Source: Pseudocercospora fijiensis CIRAD86 (Eukaryota > Ascomycota > Dothideomycetes > Mycosphaerellales > Mycosphaerellaceae). Taken from it: DNA of 64,000 bases. Shown here piece after piece: positions 44,748 through 55,399 of this stretch. Under the pieces are notes generated by a model. The model was not told where the DNA came from. It saw only the letters and a list, made by a program, of their open reading frames with translations, and did not search any database. Each line of letters opens with the position of its first letter. The stretch's first letter is position 1. A program made the translations under genes and the position numbers. Location of the stretch: the NCBI RefSeq assembly GCF_000340215.1, contig NW_006921533.1, positions 5,048,979 through 5,112,978 of the forward strand. The letters are read 5' to 3'.

Positions 44748-45041
44748 TTGAAGAGATGATGGCATCTTGAGTGTCGGACGTGCTCACGTAGGGTTGCGGA
44801 TGCATCGGCCCGACTTTGACCGATTTGGAACTTGGAACTGGGGGCGAAGAAATTCTTTGACCAAGTCTGATCCACCAATTGTTCTGGAACGTCTCGCTAG
44901 AAAGATTGAGGTAATCTCAACACTGCCACATGGCGCTTTTGCCGCCTGCAACATTCACTTTGTACTCGTGTCTTTCCTCTTACAACCCCGTGCATCAACG
45001 AGACAGCGTCCATTCCTTTGGGCCAAACAGGACTAGCCTAT
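44748..45041. other. Short intergenic promoter region of the folate gene
   Basis: The 294 bp between the two plus-strand genes contains a pyrimidine-rich stretch (about 44955-45000) upstream of the chosen ATG. No other feature is seen. Confidence 0.4.
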
Positions 45042-47273
45042 ATGCCGCATCACCGCATCCTCTTCGTTGACGCATACGATTCTTTCTCCAATTCGATCAT
45101 AGCACTTCTACGTGCGACATTACCAGTCACTGTCGAGTGCATACGAATCGATGACTCTCGCTTCCTCCTCAACGACGAGGCATTTTTCACATACCTCCAT
45201 GGCTTTGACGCGGTAGTCGCAGGACCTGGACCTGGTCACCCGGCCAATGCTCGGGATGTCGGACTCATAGAGAAACTCTGGTCATTGCCTGACCGGCATG
45301 TACTGCCTGTACTTGGAATATGTCTCGGCTTCCAGAGTCTCTGCCTGGCATTTGGTGCCAAGGTGGACCGCTTGAAGGAACCTAGACATGGAATTATGGC
45401 CATTATCACACACTGCGGGAAGGACATCTATGCTGAGACAGGAAAGGTAGTCGCGACCCAATATCACTCACTCCATGTGAACTTACAGAGACCCGGCGTG
45501 GGAGATGAATGGGGTGCCTGGGATCTCTGGAAGCCGTCCGAGAAGTGCGAAGGATTGATTCCTTTGGCCTGGAGTCTGATGAATGTTGCCAATGGACCAA
45601 CCCTCATGGGAGTCAAACATGCTCAGAAGCCATTTTGGGGCGTGCAGTATCATCCCGAGTCTGTTTGTACGAACAAGGACGGCCAGAAATTGATACAGAA
45701 TTGGTGGCAAGCAGTATGCGACTGGAAGGGCCATGATTCTGGATTACCTTCGCCGATCGATACTCAGCTGGATGCCACGAGTGATGATAGTTCTGCGGAA
45801 ACGACACAGCCTGGACAATCGCATCTCAGGGTCAACTGGGTCACGCTCAGAACCTTTGGCTCACACGATGTAGCAACGATGGTGGAGATGCTGAAGAGAG
45901 AAGATATCTGCCAGGAACCACTTGTCCTTGAATCTGGCAGCCGTGGCGGTAAGCCTGTCAATTCCGAGACTGGTCGTTTCAGCATCATTGGTTTGCCCGA
46001 CGCTTTTCCCAACCAGATTCGATATTCCACCACGAGTCGGTCTTTGGAAGTCATTACTGAGAACCAGGTCGTCTCACGCCGAGAAGCTTCAATCGGAACA
46101 GCCTTCGAGTACGTGGATGAGGTCATGAAAGCCAATAAAGTCGGGACTGGCGCGCCCAATTCACCATTCTGGGGCGGTTTTATTGGGTTTGTCTCATATG
46201 AAGCAGGCTTGGAGTCCATCAATGTCTCGTCAGCGGGGGCAAATCCATTGCATCCGGATCTGTGGTTCGTTTTCGTTGACCGGAGTGTCGTGATTGATCA
46301 TGTTGAGGGCACGGTGTATATCCAAACCATCCGAGAAGATGACGAGAGCTGGATCGATCTGATAAAGGGCAACCTTAAACGCCGTATGGGTTACAATGCT
46401 CAAGCACCTGCATCAATACCTACTGCTGTCGGCGCAAAACTCATGGCTGGTCCCCAAAGGGAGGAATATTGCAACAAAGTCGCAGAATGCCAATCGAATC
46501 TGCGAGCCGGAGAGTCGTATGAGTTGTGTCTGACCGATCAGTCCATCATCCAAACATCTGCCGACTCTTGGACCATGTACAAACGGCTCCGTCACCGCAA
46601 TCCCGCTCCGTTTAGCGCGTATCTCCGATTACAAGCTGGTTCCGCTCCTGGTCTCTCGGTCGTTGGCAGCAGTCCGGAGCGCTTTCTTTCGTGGTCTCGA
46701 GGTGGAAAGTGCCAATTTCGCCCAATCAAGGGAACAGTGAGGAAGAGCCCAGGTGTTACTCGCGCCAAAGCAGAGGAGACCCTTGGTTCTGCGAAAGAAA
46801 GAGCTGAGAACTTGATGATTGTTGACCTGATTCGGCATGATTTGGCCGGTGTTGCTGGGGTCAGAGAAGTTCGGGTGCCGAGACTGATGTCTGTGGAGGA
46901 GTATGAAACAGTATTCCAACTCGTATCGGTGGTCGAAGGTGACATGGAAGGTGGTGTCTCTGGTGTCAGTGCTCTCGCAGCATCGTTGCCACCTGGTTCT
47001 ATGACTGGTGCTCCGAAAAAGCGTTCTTGCGAGCTCCTGAAAGAAATCGAAAAAGGTCAGCCTCGTGGCTTGTATAGTGGTGTGCTCGGATATATCGACG
47101 TAGGTGGAGGTGGTGACTTCTCGGTGGTAATTAGAACTGCTTTCAAGTGGGATGATGAGGGAAATAGATGGCGCGTCGGTGCTGGAGGTGCCATCACCGC
47201 GTTGAGCGAAGTCGAAGCAGAATGGGAGGAAATGGTCACCAAGCGAGAGAGTGTGATCAAATCACTCGTGTAG
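45042..47273 (+). CDS. ABZ1: Aminodeoxychorismate synthase, fused PabA-PabB
   Basis: The 743-residue bifunctional enzyme converts chorismate and glutamine to 4-amino-4-deoxychorismate, the committed step to p-aminobenzoate and folate. I chose the ATG at 45042 (MPHHRILFVDAYDSFSNS). The N-terminal glutamine amidotransferase class I domain (about residues 1-235) has GPGPGHP, the nucleophile elbow GICLGFQSL and the His-Glu pair in QYHPES. A linker leads to the chorismate-binding domain: an N-terminal subdomain around FWGGFIGFVSYEAGLE, then CLTDQSI, SSPERFLSW, FRPIKGTVRKSPG, NLMIVDLIRHDLAGV, PPGSMTGAPKKRSCELL and GLYSGVLGYID. The Lys in PIKGT distinguishes aminodeoxychorismate synthase from anthranilate synthase, whose equivalent reads PIAGT. 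There are no introns. Confidence 0.95.
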   Translation: MPHHRILFVDAYDSFSNSIIALLRATLPVTVECIRIDDSRFLLNDEAFFTYLHGFDAVVAGPGPGHPANARDVGLIEKLWSLPDRHVLPVLGICLGFQSLCLAFGAKVDRLKEPRHGIMAIITHCGKDIYAETGKVVATQYHSLHVNLQRPGVGDEWGAWDLWKPSEKCEGLIPLAWSLMNVANGPTLMGVKHAQKPFWGVQYHPESVCTNKDGQKLIQNWWQAVCDWKGHDSGLPSPIDTQLDATSDDSSAETTQPGQSHLRVNWVTLRTFGSHDVATMVEMLKREDICQEPLVLESGSRGGKPVNSETGRFSIIGLPDAFPNQIRYSTTSRSLEVITENQVVSRREASIGTAFEYVDEVMKANKVGTGAPNSPFWGGFIGFVSYEAGLESINVSSAGANPLHPDLWFVFVDRSVVIDHVEGTVYIQTIREDDESWIDLIKGNLKRRMGYNAQAPASIPTAVGAKLMAGPQREEYCNKVAECQSNLRAGESYELCLTDQSIIQTSADSWTMYKRLRHRNPAPFSAYLRLQAGSAPGLSVVGSSPERFLSWSRGGKCQFRPIKGTVRKSPGVTRAKAEETLGSAKERAENLMIVDLIRHDLAGVAGVREVRVPRLMSVEEYETVFQLVSVVEGDMEGGVSGVSALAASLPPGSMTGAPKKRSCELLKEIEKGQPRGLYSGVLGYIDVGGGGDFSVVIRTAFKWDDEGNRWRVGAGGAITALSEVEAEWEEMVTKRESVIKSLV

Positions 47274-47822
47274 ATTCAGTCAGAGCTCTGTTTTGTTGTC
47301 AGCGTTATGATACCTGTGAATTCAACATCATGTCCAAAGTCTGCAACTTACTACCGAAGGGTTTGAATTGGTGGTGAGAGCTCCAGCTCTTCACCAGACT
47401 GGTGTCCTAATACCCGGTCAGTCCCCATGTGCTCGCCATTACAACGTGATGTCCTCCGACTGGGATTTATCGCAGAAGCGTTTCCATCCGACGTGAAATC
47501 AACGACCGCCCACGCTGTTCCACTTCCAGGTATCGTGACAAGTCGAAGAAATCCTGGAGTTGAACTCCGTAGCCAGCGGTTGACGCTGATTGTGAAAGCC
47601 GTCCCGATCTCGGAGAAGTATACTGTTTCTCGCTCAACGCCATCCAAGAAATGCTGACCCCGACCGAACCGCATAAATTGGACATGGTGTCCATCGACTT
47701 ACTCTTATATCGGAGAAGCTCTCAATCCTGGTGAGGTCGTCGATGCCTCACCACTCCAGCCTCTAGGTCTCGCGCTCTGCGAGAGGCGTCAGCTCAGGCC
47801 TGTTTGCGGAAAGACATTTTGC
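47274..47822. other. Intergenic region downstream of the folate gene
   Basis: A minus-strand frame (47351-47674, 107 codons, ATG-started) covers most of it and contains GRGQHFLDGVERETVYFSE. It overlaps another minus frame and has no recognisable domain, so I do not call it a gene. Confidence 0.35.
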
Positions 47823-47975
47823 TTACTCGTTGTCATCGTTATCCTCGTCTCCCTCCTCTTCGGCTGGCGGCTCAAGGCCCAGCAATGGGTCTGGTGCCGA
47901 GAGAGCCCAGAACCAAAAGCCAGCGCAGGCCACGACTACTGCTGCCAGTAGCACTTCTTCGAGAATCCTTGTCAT
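47823..47975 (-). CDS. Possible small single-pass membrane protein (50 aa)
   Basis: From the ATG at 47975 the frame reads MTRILEEVLLAAVVVACAGF and continues with an aromatic FWFWAL end. This makes one clear hydrophobic helix (about residues 8-28). An acidic tail ends in EEEGDEDNDD. The frame is open upstream to another ATG at 48125, but that extension is Ser/Thr/His-rich without a clear pattern. The architecture of a short N terminus, one helix and an acidic cytosolic tail is that of many organelle or ER micropeptides. The sequence has no recognised relative. It could be a chance frame. Confidence 0.4.
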   Translation of the reverse strand: MTRILEEVLLAAVVVACAGFWFWALSAPDPLLGLEPPAEEEGDEDNDDNE

Positions 47976-49547
47976 GGTGATCGTGGTTGTTGCGCTGGTG
48001 GTACGGTGCCGCTGTTGTGTGAGAGTGCTTGAAAATGGCGATTTGAAATGCGTGGAGGAAGGCAATGGCAAAGAGATGTGAGCTTTTGAGACGGGCTGTG
48101 AAATGTGACCTACATCGTACGGCATGCTTGACCGTTGAAATCAGACGCAAATATCCTGCTTGCTCAGTCCTTCTCACCTTCCATCGATTCAGCGGTTGTA
48201 TTGCCTCTATTGTGCTGTCGCCTCGCTCTCAATCCAACTACCATTTGCTTCTTGACATTCTCAGCAGGAGATGACGATAGAGGTGGAGGTGTCGCAGCAT
48301 TGGGCAGAAGTTCTCTTTCGTTAAGGAGCGTTGACCGGGACTCATGGCCTGGTTTGATATCGTAGGTGTCCGTTAGGTTTCTGAAGCAGGACTTGCGTAA
48401 CGAGAGATGCCAGATTGAAGGCTGCAAGACTCTTGTCTCTTTGCCGCAAGAATGTGTCAAGTAATGTCCTTAATGCCTCGCCCTGAGTAGACCTCATGGG
48501 CATCTCCGAGTACTCCGCATCAGTCTGAGAAGCCGGCTGGTCGTAATAGCTTTGAGTGCCAAAAATCTGCCAAGACGTCGCTCCAACCGCGACAGCTTTA
48601 TCAGCTCTTTCTAGCCAGCACACCGTGCCACACCTCAACCACCCGTTCTCCATTGTTCGAAACTACGTTGCGGAGGATGTTATGGACCATATCAATCATA
48701 GAAAACGACCTGTTTGTCATATGAAGCGTTGTGGCGGCCACAGTTGGTAGGTGTGCAAAAAGATTGCTCCGCTTGAGCTGTGTCAGAGTCAGAATCAGCT
48801 TCAGGCGGAGCCGCAAACCGCTTCCAGTCGCCTACATGGCACGCATACCATTAGATATCCATCAGCATATCGGCTCTCAACGATCGATATTGGCTGCAAG
48901 CAAATAGCGTAGTGTCCATTGCAGGCAGTCATGTCCATCAAAGCGGCAAATAAAAAAGGTTTCCACCTTCATAGCGGAAACCAAAAAAGCAAAAAGTTCG
49001 ACAGAATGTCTACATCTTTACCTGTTGATAAGGATTCACTGCGTTTTGAAGGTTTGCGCGCCTTATGATTCGATTCGATGAGGATGGACCTGTTGCCAGA
49101 AGAAATGTTAGCACATGTCGACAAAGCAGAAACCTATCTAAACTATCTAAACTATCTGACTACACTAAATGCCCGAAGGCGAAATAGCCAAGAATTTCAG
49201 CGTTTATAATACTAACCTGCTGGCTTCCTCCCCTCCCCAGCAGCAGAATCTCCCAGCAATGGTCTCACGGTTAGATATTTACATGCTGAGGTTCGCACGT
49301 ACCTGGAGAGCAGCCTCCAATGTCTTAATAGTCTGTAGAAGCAGTGGTACTGATGTTGTGGTGTTGCGAGGGAAATGGTGGTTGGCTTGGCACGCCGCGG
49401 CGTTGCAGCTCTCGTCTTGTGCCCGTCAACACACTGTGCAGTAAGTCAGTCACTCAACTGTGCACAGCTCAGACACTTCACGCACTTTCTCTCCGCCTAC
49501 ACAAGCGCCAGCAAACGTATCTCTTTGCAGACCAGACGATCGACAAG
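47976..49547. other. Gene-poor interval of 1.6 kb
   Basis: Minus-strand frames at 48342-48653 and 48601-48816 are ATG-started and overlap, and might be exons of an unrecognised gene. They lack domain signals and I could not connect them with convincing splice sites. A short imperfect tandem (AAACTATCT) lies near 49137-49158. Confidence 0.4.
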
Positions 49548-49769
49548 ATGCACGTTTGCTGCGAGTGCGGAACTTGCAATACGGGCAACGCGGACTGCTA
49601 CCGCTGCGGACACGCCCAATGTGAGAACTGCGCTACCATCACGCGATCACCACCTCCAGCATCCACCTTCAAGGAGTCTTTGCCCGCGCAGGAAGACTCA
49701 AGCGGCCAACGGAAGAGCAGCGTCGAAAATCTCGCGCAGGGGACAGAGAGCATCAATCGCGATCAGTGA
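49548..49769 (+). CDS. Small Cys-rich putative zinc-ribbon protein (73 aa)
   Basis: From ATG 49548 the frame reads MHVCCECGTCNTGNADCYRC then GHAQCENCATI. It therefore has Cys4, Cys5-x2... Cys8/Cys10 pairs, then Cys17-x2-Cys20 with His22, Cys25-x2-Cys28. This resembles the short zinc fingers seen at the N terminus of many uncharacterised ascomycete proteins. After residue 30 the sequence is Ser/Pro/Gln-rich and probably disordered. The stop is at the end of INRDQ; a GTGAGC overlaps the stop, so the real gene may splice onward into the next few hundred bases. Function is unknown. Confidence 0.5.
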   Translation: MHVCCECGTCNTGNADCYRCGHAQCENCATITRSPPPASTFKESLPAQEDSSGQRKSSVENLAQGTESINRDQ

Positions 49770-50503
49770 GCGCTATGGCCTTTCCCGCGATATCCGCCTC
49801 CATGTTCCGCATTTCGGACAGCTGTCGCCTAAGGGAGAGTCTCTGGAAGCATTGAAAAAGACTTGGACGAGCAGAAATGCCAAAAGGAGCCAGGAGATGT
49901 ACCAAGTAATCGGTGAAGGCCGGTGTCCGCAATTGTGGGCTCCGAGCAGGAGGGCTCACAGTGCCGGTGGAGGGACCGTCTGAGGAAGATCCCAGCGCGG
50001 GCCATTGCGAGCCGTCTCTCCTTCCGGCGAAGTGAGAGCTTGTGCTGCCGGGCTATGCTCTCACTCGTAAGCATGCTTTGAACAATTCATCTCCCAGCGA
50101 TACATGGAGTCCAAGGCTCCAAGGTCTGAACCCAAGCCACCAGATGCTTCCTTTGCAGTAGAGCGGCTTCTAGCAGCAATACCTGACACTCCGCAATCCA
50201 TATAGGGTCAGGTAAGTCCAGGAGTCTTCTGAGATCAATCCTTTCCTTCTCTCATGTGCCTTTGAGCTATCTTTCCAAGACAAATGAAGAACAGGGATAT
50301 ACGGAAGCGCTGTAGAACGCAAAAAGAAACCCGCTGGAAGCGGTTGAGAAAGCTGACTGGAATAGTATTCAGATCAGAGCTCCTCCAAATGCTCTTGGGT
50401 ATCATGCCGAACACCTGCAACTATGCAATGTTTCTTTCTATTCCTGGGAAAACGCCAGGCTATGCTCTCGAAAACAGACCAGCTCATGGACAGCACAAGT
50501 ATA
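49770..50503. other. Interval between the Cys-rich frame and SEC22; no supported gene
   Basis: There are several short frames on both strands but none is convincing. The region may contain further exons of the small Cys-rich gene and the SEC22 3' UTR. Confidence 0.4.
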
Positions 50504-51324
50504 TTACCAGAATCTCCAGATGAGTAAAAGGAGAATCACGAGACCAAGACCAGCGAATGGACCGTATTGCTTGAGGAGCAGTTCCCAGTTAATCCGGACA
50601 GCAGCGCGCTTGTACTTGAGCGAATCGTCCCTAAGCCGGGAAGACATATCTCCTGCGATCGTGCTTCATCAGTATGTTTTTTTGGCTCTTCCTTTCACGG
50701 CCCTTTATACGCACCCATCTTCTCCAAAGAGTCGCCCCTGTACAAGAGGTCCTCAATATTCTTGGTCATTACTTGGGTCACATCTTTGAGCTCATCGTTG
50801 AGTCGACTCAGGTTGTCTGTTGCTCGAGAGTCCTGATATGTCTTCTTCGTTCGCTCAATGAAGCGATCGAACTCAGAGTATTGATACGGTCGCAACTGGG
50901 GATCGTGGATGTCTTCTCGCTTGTACGAGGTCTGGAATTCTGCTCGGACGTCTTCGAGGTACGTCAAGGCAAGCTTTTTGGGATAAGATCGCTCGGTAAT
51001 TGCAAGGTATGCAACGGCATCGTTCAATACGTAGCTGGTGCGAGGCATTAGCATTGGGCGTTGCGGATTGTCAGGAAGTGTTGCCATACTGGATGGTGTA
51101 CTTTGCGCTCTCGATCGAGGCGCGAGGCTCGGAGTTGGGCGTTATGCGCTTGACGACTTGTCTGATGTTCTGCTTCAACTCGTTGAGCTCCTGCACTTGC
51201 TGGTCGTCCACAGAGGCAACGAGTGTGAGTCCTGCATTGCTCTGATCAGCAAAAGGGCACAGCTATGCACTCTTGCCGGAAATATCATACCATCCAGCCG
51301 GACAATCTGCGTTGTGTAGATCAT
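50504..51324 (-). CDS. SEC22: Vesicle-trafficking R-SNARE Sec22
   Basis: This longin-type R-SNARE acts in ER-Golgi transport in both directions. Four exons (51291-51324, 51090-51231, 50715-51034, 50504-50652; introns 59, 55 and 62 nt) give 214 residues, the same as yeast Sec22. The start MIYTTQIVRLDG continues across intron 1 as LTLVASVDDQQVQE. The longin domain holds the signature YVLNDAVAYLAITERSYPKK. The SNARE helix is ATDNLSRLNDELKDVTQ then VMTKNIEDLLYRGDSLEKMG, with the zero-layer Arg in LLYRGDSL. A C-terminal anchor (FAGLGLVILLLLIWRFW) ends the protein. The gene is divergent from the ASXH-like gene at 52081. Confidence 0.95.
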
Positions 51325-52080
51325 GTTCGGCACGATCTCGAGGACTTGGAATGAGTTCGAGGGTGAGCTATGCCAAAGATACCGCAGCGAAGGACACGCT
51401 GACCTCGAGTGTGGTTGAAATAAAGAATAATGTGCAGAACCAAGCGCGTTGGACTAGTGTGGAGGAGGTTGAGGTCCAGCTTCCCGCGCCGGCTTTTCTC
51501 TTGATGAGGCTCCCTTCATTTATTAAATGCCACTTGGCACTTACCATCCAACAGCAAGCATCCGGAGACAGACAGAAAATGAATATGGGCATGTTCACCT
51601 ACTGTTAGGATCGATGCAGCAGCAGGCATAGATTGAGTCTTACCTGGCCCAGGTACCTCATCGCGGAGAGACTGCAATCACATCCAACGGACAACAGAAC
51701 ACCAAGGACGTGTTCGCGCACTACGCTCCCGAGCGACGATCGAATTTCATCAGCCTCGCCCTTTTCCCACCTGGATCGATAGATCAACGGAGCGCAGACA
51801 ACGTCCGAAGTGACTCGTCTTGGTAGCAGAAGAGAAGCTTGCAAGTCCATGCTCAGCATATGTGCGCTCCCACCGTCACATGCTCGAGGCATTGACCGGC
51901 GGAGGCTGATTGAGGTAGGATAACATTACTCTTTCTTTCATTTGAGTACAGCCAAATTGCTGCATGAGCTTGCAGGAAAACAATAAGACAACTGCGCTTT
52001 CCACTCACGAGACAACGAACAGCAAACAGTTCATCAACATTTAGATCATACAGCGCCGACTGGCATCGCTTTCCTCCACC
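51325..52080. promoter_or_regulatory. Divergent intergenic region between SEC22 and the ASXH-like gene
   Basis: About 756 bp separate the two start codons, which point away from each other. The open frames here are overlapping and unsupported. The promoter role is inferred from layout only. Confidence 0.4.
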
Positions 52081-52561
52081 ATGGCCCAGCAAAAGCGATG
52101 GCTCACCCAGCCAAACTCCAAGCTCGGCAAGGTTGACCTCAGTGTGAGTTGGCTTGCGCAGCCTGGCAGCGCCTGTCTCGTTGCTAAGCGTGTATCAGTT
52201 GATTCTTCGTAAAGAAGGCGCTTGGGAAGTTCTTGCGCCCGAGACTCGGCAAGAGCTCTACTCCATGCTTCCAGCACCAAGAGAAGGCGAGCCCGCTCAA
52301 AACATTGACGTGCACCCACTCAAGACGCATTACAAGCAATACATTGAAGAGGAACTGCGACGTTGGCAGCAAGACTTGGTTGATGGAAAGGAGGCGAAGA
52401 AATGGCGCGAGGATGCCATGAAAGCTGGACAGGAACGTGCAGAGGGCAAGTGGGATGCGTGGAAGGAGCAGCAGAAGGAGAACGATTGGGGTCAACGAGA
52501 CGAGAATGGTACGCCCAAGGAGGAGAGCATGGAGATGGAAGTAGAGGGCGATGGGAAATGA
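52081..52561 (+). CDS. ASX-homology (ASXH/DEUBAD)-like small nuclear protein
   Basis: Two exons, 52081-52143 and 52199-52561 (intron 55 nt), give 141 residues. The start is MAQQKRWLTQPNSKLGKVDL, continuing after the intron as SLILRKEGAWEVLAPE then TRQELYSMLP. This resembles the ASXH/DEUBAD module, in which a K-x-P-x-S-x-L start and 'W-x-x-L-x-x-E-x-x-x-L-x-x-LLP' helices bind deubiquitinases or chromatin partners. The middle (FKQ-like HYKQYIEEELRRWQQDL) and the basic-acidic tail (RAEGKWDAWKEQQKENDWGQ) fit known fungal members. The short N-terminal exon is needed for the motif. Partner and function are not shown by the sequence. Assignment is from pattern memory and moderately sure. Confidence 0.65.
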
Positions 52562-52805
52562 GTGGACGTAGCCGACAGCATGAGAGTGAGCGGTTTGGCG
52601 TAGCATCGAGATCGGGCCGAGAGGCGGACATTTGCAAGTAAAATCAAAATCAAACAAGATATCTGTCTGACTTCAGTCTGCCATATGATGCTAAATAGTT
52701 ACGGGTTGTACGTGAAGCCTCAAGCCCAGGTTTAAATTTCGATCCAGGTGCCATTTTGCCTCGGCCAATGTTCCTCAAACTCCGTGCGAATCCCACACAA
52801 CAGAC

Positions 52806-53922
52806 ATGGCTCCTTCTTCATTGCAACATCGTCGGACGCACAACTTGCTTCTCGTATCAAAGCTACTCAACCAACGCGATGGCTCCTCGCCGTTCACCCT
52901 CGTGCTCGACAGTCTTGAGCAATCCGGAAAGCCACTCTTGGCAGAATTCGTGAAGCGAGCATATGTGAGAGAATAAGCAACGTCGTCAGGACTCCCGCGT
53001 ATATAAGCTAACCCCGTCCTTCAAGACGTCGAATACCCAGGTGATACTTGTCTCATTTGAGACCCTAAGGAAGCCGGGCAACGTGGCCGTCTTCATAGAA
53101 GCATGGAAGCAAAGCCTGCCGGCTTGGCAGAAAGAAATCGCCGTTCATCTCAAGACTGAGCCAACGCAAAGTAAGTCATCTGAGCTCGGTAAGTCCTCTG
53201 CGATCATTGACCGTAGGCCAGAAAAGCTTCTTGTCTTCGACAGTCTCAATGCATTGAGCGCAACTGAAAGCTCGAATCTGCCTGGTCTTCTGTCCTCCTT
53301 CATAAGTCCAACAACATCATTGCTTGCACTACACCACACAGACATTCCTTCGCCAGTTGCCAAAGATATCCGGGATGCTTATTCGCCTGACGCTTTGACT
53401 CTGCTCCGCTACTTGGCCACGACCATCTTCACAGTACACTCTCTGCATAACGTGTTGGCACGAAAGGCAGCACGCGACCGAAGCCATGCGGAACCATCTT
53501 TTGGTCTTGATGAAGGAATTGAAGGGATTTTGCAAGGTCGTGGCGCCAACAACGCGGAAGGCCTTGTGCTAGAGATGGAGCACAGGAGGAAGAGTGGAAG
53601 GGGCGTGCGAGAGTGGTACTTTCTGCCTCTAAACTCCAGAACTAGCAGCACGTTTCAACCTGGAAAGTCGAGGGAGGTTGTGTCTTTGCTCGAAGATCAT
53701 CCACAGTATCGATCGCCAGAAGACGTCACGAATGGCGCTGAAGCAGCCGCAGGCAAAAGTGGAACAACGTTCGAGCTTGGTCTTACTGACAAGCAAAGAC
53801 GTGATCGTGAAGGTGTAGTCTTGCCTTACTATGATGCTCAAAAGGGTGGAGGAGAAGGTGGCCGTATCTTGTACGACATGGGCGAAGAGGATGACTTTGA
53901 CGAGGAGGAAGATGAAATTTAG
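52806..53922 (+). CDS. ELP5: Elongator complex subunit Elp5 (Iki1)
   Basis: This subunit belongs to the Elp4-Elp5-Elp6 RecA-like ring of Elongator, which modifies wobble uridines of tRNA. Two exons (52806-52964 and 53026-53922; 61-nt intron with CTAACC branch point) give 351 residues. The first exon reads MAPSSLQHRRTHNLLLVSKL and then SSPFTLVLDSLEQSGKPLL; the second continues TSNTQVILVSFETL. The fold strands are visible as KLLVFDSLNALS and TSLLALHHTDIP, a RecA-like core lacking Walker motifs as expected. The family tag near the C terminus is FELGLTDKQRRDREGVVLPY followed by an acidic end. The gene is tandem with the SNRNP27 gene. Confidence 0.9.
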
Positions 53923-54199
53923 GAAGCCTTCTGGCTCAAGCTACTGATCGATACGATCCTGTACCATTGGAGCAGCTTGAGTATACCAATGTATCCTGCG
54001 AAGATATCTCTTTGACTGCAATTTCTAGTCCTCCCGTTCTTCACAAATCTTGACTTGAATCACATGTGACGCCCAAAGCGAGAAGGATCGGCGGTCCGAC
54101 CCGGAGTTGCCGAGATCCATTTCGAGTGAACTTAACTTCTTGCGCCTGGACTCATGCGACACTTCTGCGCGATACATCAAGTCCAAATTTCCCGTCAAA

Positions 54200-54787
54200 A
54201 TGGATCGCGACAGATCTGGAAGAGCTGGCGATCGAAGGCCGCCGCGAGAGGACACCAGAAATCACAAGCCCAGATATGGTGCGAAAAGACCAGTCCGACT
54301 GCAGAATTCCGACCAGGCTAATAGATTCGCAGAGCAAAATCGCTCACGCTCACCACCTCGCCGAGACCGTCGCGATGACCGAAGAAGAGACCGCTCACCA
54401 CCAAGAGGTCCATTCTTGAGGTCTGGTCCGCCACCACGCTCTGACCGAGATCGCGATTTTATGCGAGGCAAGGATGGACCACCTCGCGGACGGACAGATA
54501 CGAAGCCGAACAGGGAGTCTCTAGACAACAAAGCGGGCATCAAAGGCGCAAGAAACGGAACCATTCGACAGGACGACACGCGCATGGAAGGAGGGGTTGA
54601 GGATGAAGACTCAGACGCGGAAATGAACAGGATCATGGGCTTCTCCAATTTCAAGACTACCAAGAATACCAAGGTTCCTGGTAATGACAAGAACTATGGT
54701 GTGCACAAAATCAAGAAGGCCGAATATCGACAATACATGAACCGGCAGGGTGGATTCAATCGGCCGCTGTCTCCATCAAGAGTATGA
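54200..54787 (+). CDS. U4/U6.U5 tri-snRNP-associated protein SNRNP27 homologue
   Basis: This 195-residue spliceosomal protein starts at ATG 54200 (MDRDRSGRAGDRRPPRED). The first ~115 residues are an RS/RD-rich domain (RSRSPPRRDRRDDRRRDRSP) that mediates contacts in the tri-snRNP. The end is the conserved SNRNP27 domain: MNRIMGFSNFKTTKNTKVPG, then KKAEYRQYMNRQGGFNRPL. That last block is nearly invariant from yeast to human and lies near the U6 ACAGAGA region in structures of the family. The frame continues upstream of the ATG without an in-frame ATG. It lies 35 bp from the left end of a pogo-like element, which may supply its 3' UTR or terminator. Confidence 0.92.
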   Translation: MDRDRSGRAGDRRPPREDTRNHKPRYGAKRPVRLQNSDQANRFAEQNRSRSPPRRDRRDDRRRDRSPPRGPFLRSGPPPRSDRDRDFMRGKDGPPRGRTDTKPNRESLDNKAGIKGARNGTIRQDDTRMEGGVEDEDSDAEMNRIMGFSNFKTTKNTKVPGNDKNYGVHKIKKAEYRQYMNRQGGFNRPLSPSRV

Positions 54788-54822
54788 AGCGGGAGAATAT
54801 CAATTGTGGAATGATTACCTTA

Positions 54823-54927
54823 TCCGGGGTTGCGTCAGCCACTTCACCCCTCGCCCCGGGCTCGGGGATTCCGGCCATACGTAAAATCGCTTTTTCTTAG
54901 TAGGCCACACGTAAAACTCGACATAGT
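54823..54927 (+). repeat. Left compound TIR of the second pogo-like element
   Basis: From TCCGGGGTT to ACATAGT. The inner 59 bp is identical to the right arm; the outer 40 bp is diverged. GGCCATACGTAAAA (54873-54886) and GGCCACACGTAAAA (54903-54916) are spaced 30 bp apart. CCCCG-GGCT-CGGGG at 54854-54867 can form a hairpin. Confidence 0.9.
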
Positions 54928-55399
54928 AGTATATTGTATAGTATATAGACCGGGAAATCGAATGGGGGTGCGGTTAGGGTTAAGAAGCAGTGGATTTCCG
55001 TTACATTGGCGACTAAATTGCGACCGTAGATGGTCAAAATGGACCCGCAATCGGCCTCCGCGTAAACCTCTTGTCAACTAAGTGATTAATCACCTCACAA
55101 GTCGGTCTATAAGTCCATTGTATAATTGCCATCTCTTGTTGTTGTTGTTGACTAAATGGTTGACTGCTATCTTGAGACTCTTCTAGCTTAATAGGGTTGT
55201 TCTTGCTGCCAGCGACCTCGCCTCGATAGCGACCAGTTTTCTTCGGAGGCTCGTAGAAATGGCGCTTCCGCTGCACCGACTCCTAGCGCCGGCGAGGATG
55301 TACCAAGTAAGGCCAAATTATAGTGTATATAGTATCTTCATCAAGCAGTGCCTCGTCTTGTTATAGCTAGTCGAGTCGGGTGTTAGGCTCTTGCGCGAA

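Noticed and set aside
45018..45041. Eight-codon extension of the PabA-PabB frame
   Set aside because: It starts at TTG; the ATG at 45042 directly precedes the amidotransferase strand.
54107..54199. Upstream extension of the SNRNP27 homologue
   Set aside because: The frame starts at TTG and lacks the RS-rich character; ATG 54200 gives a family-typical length.
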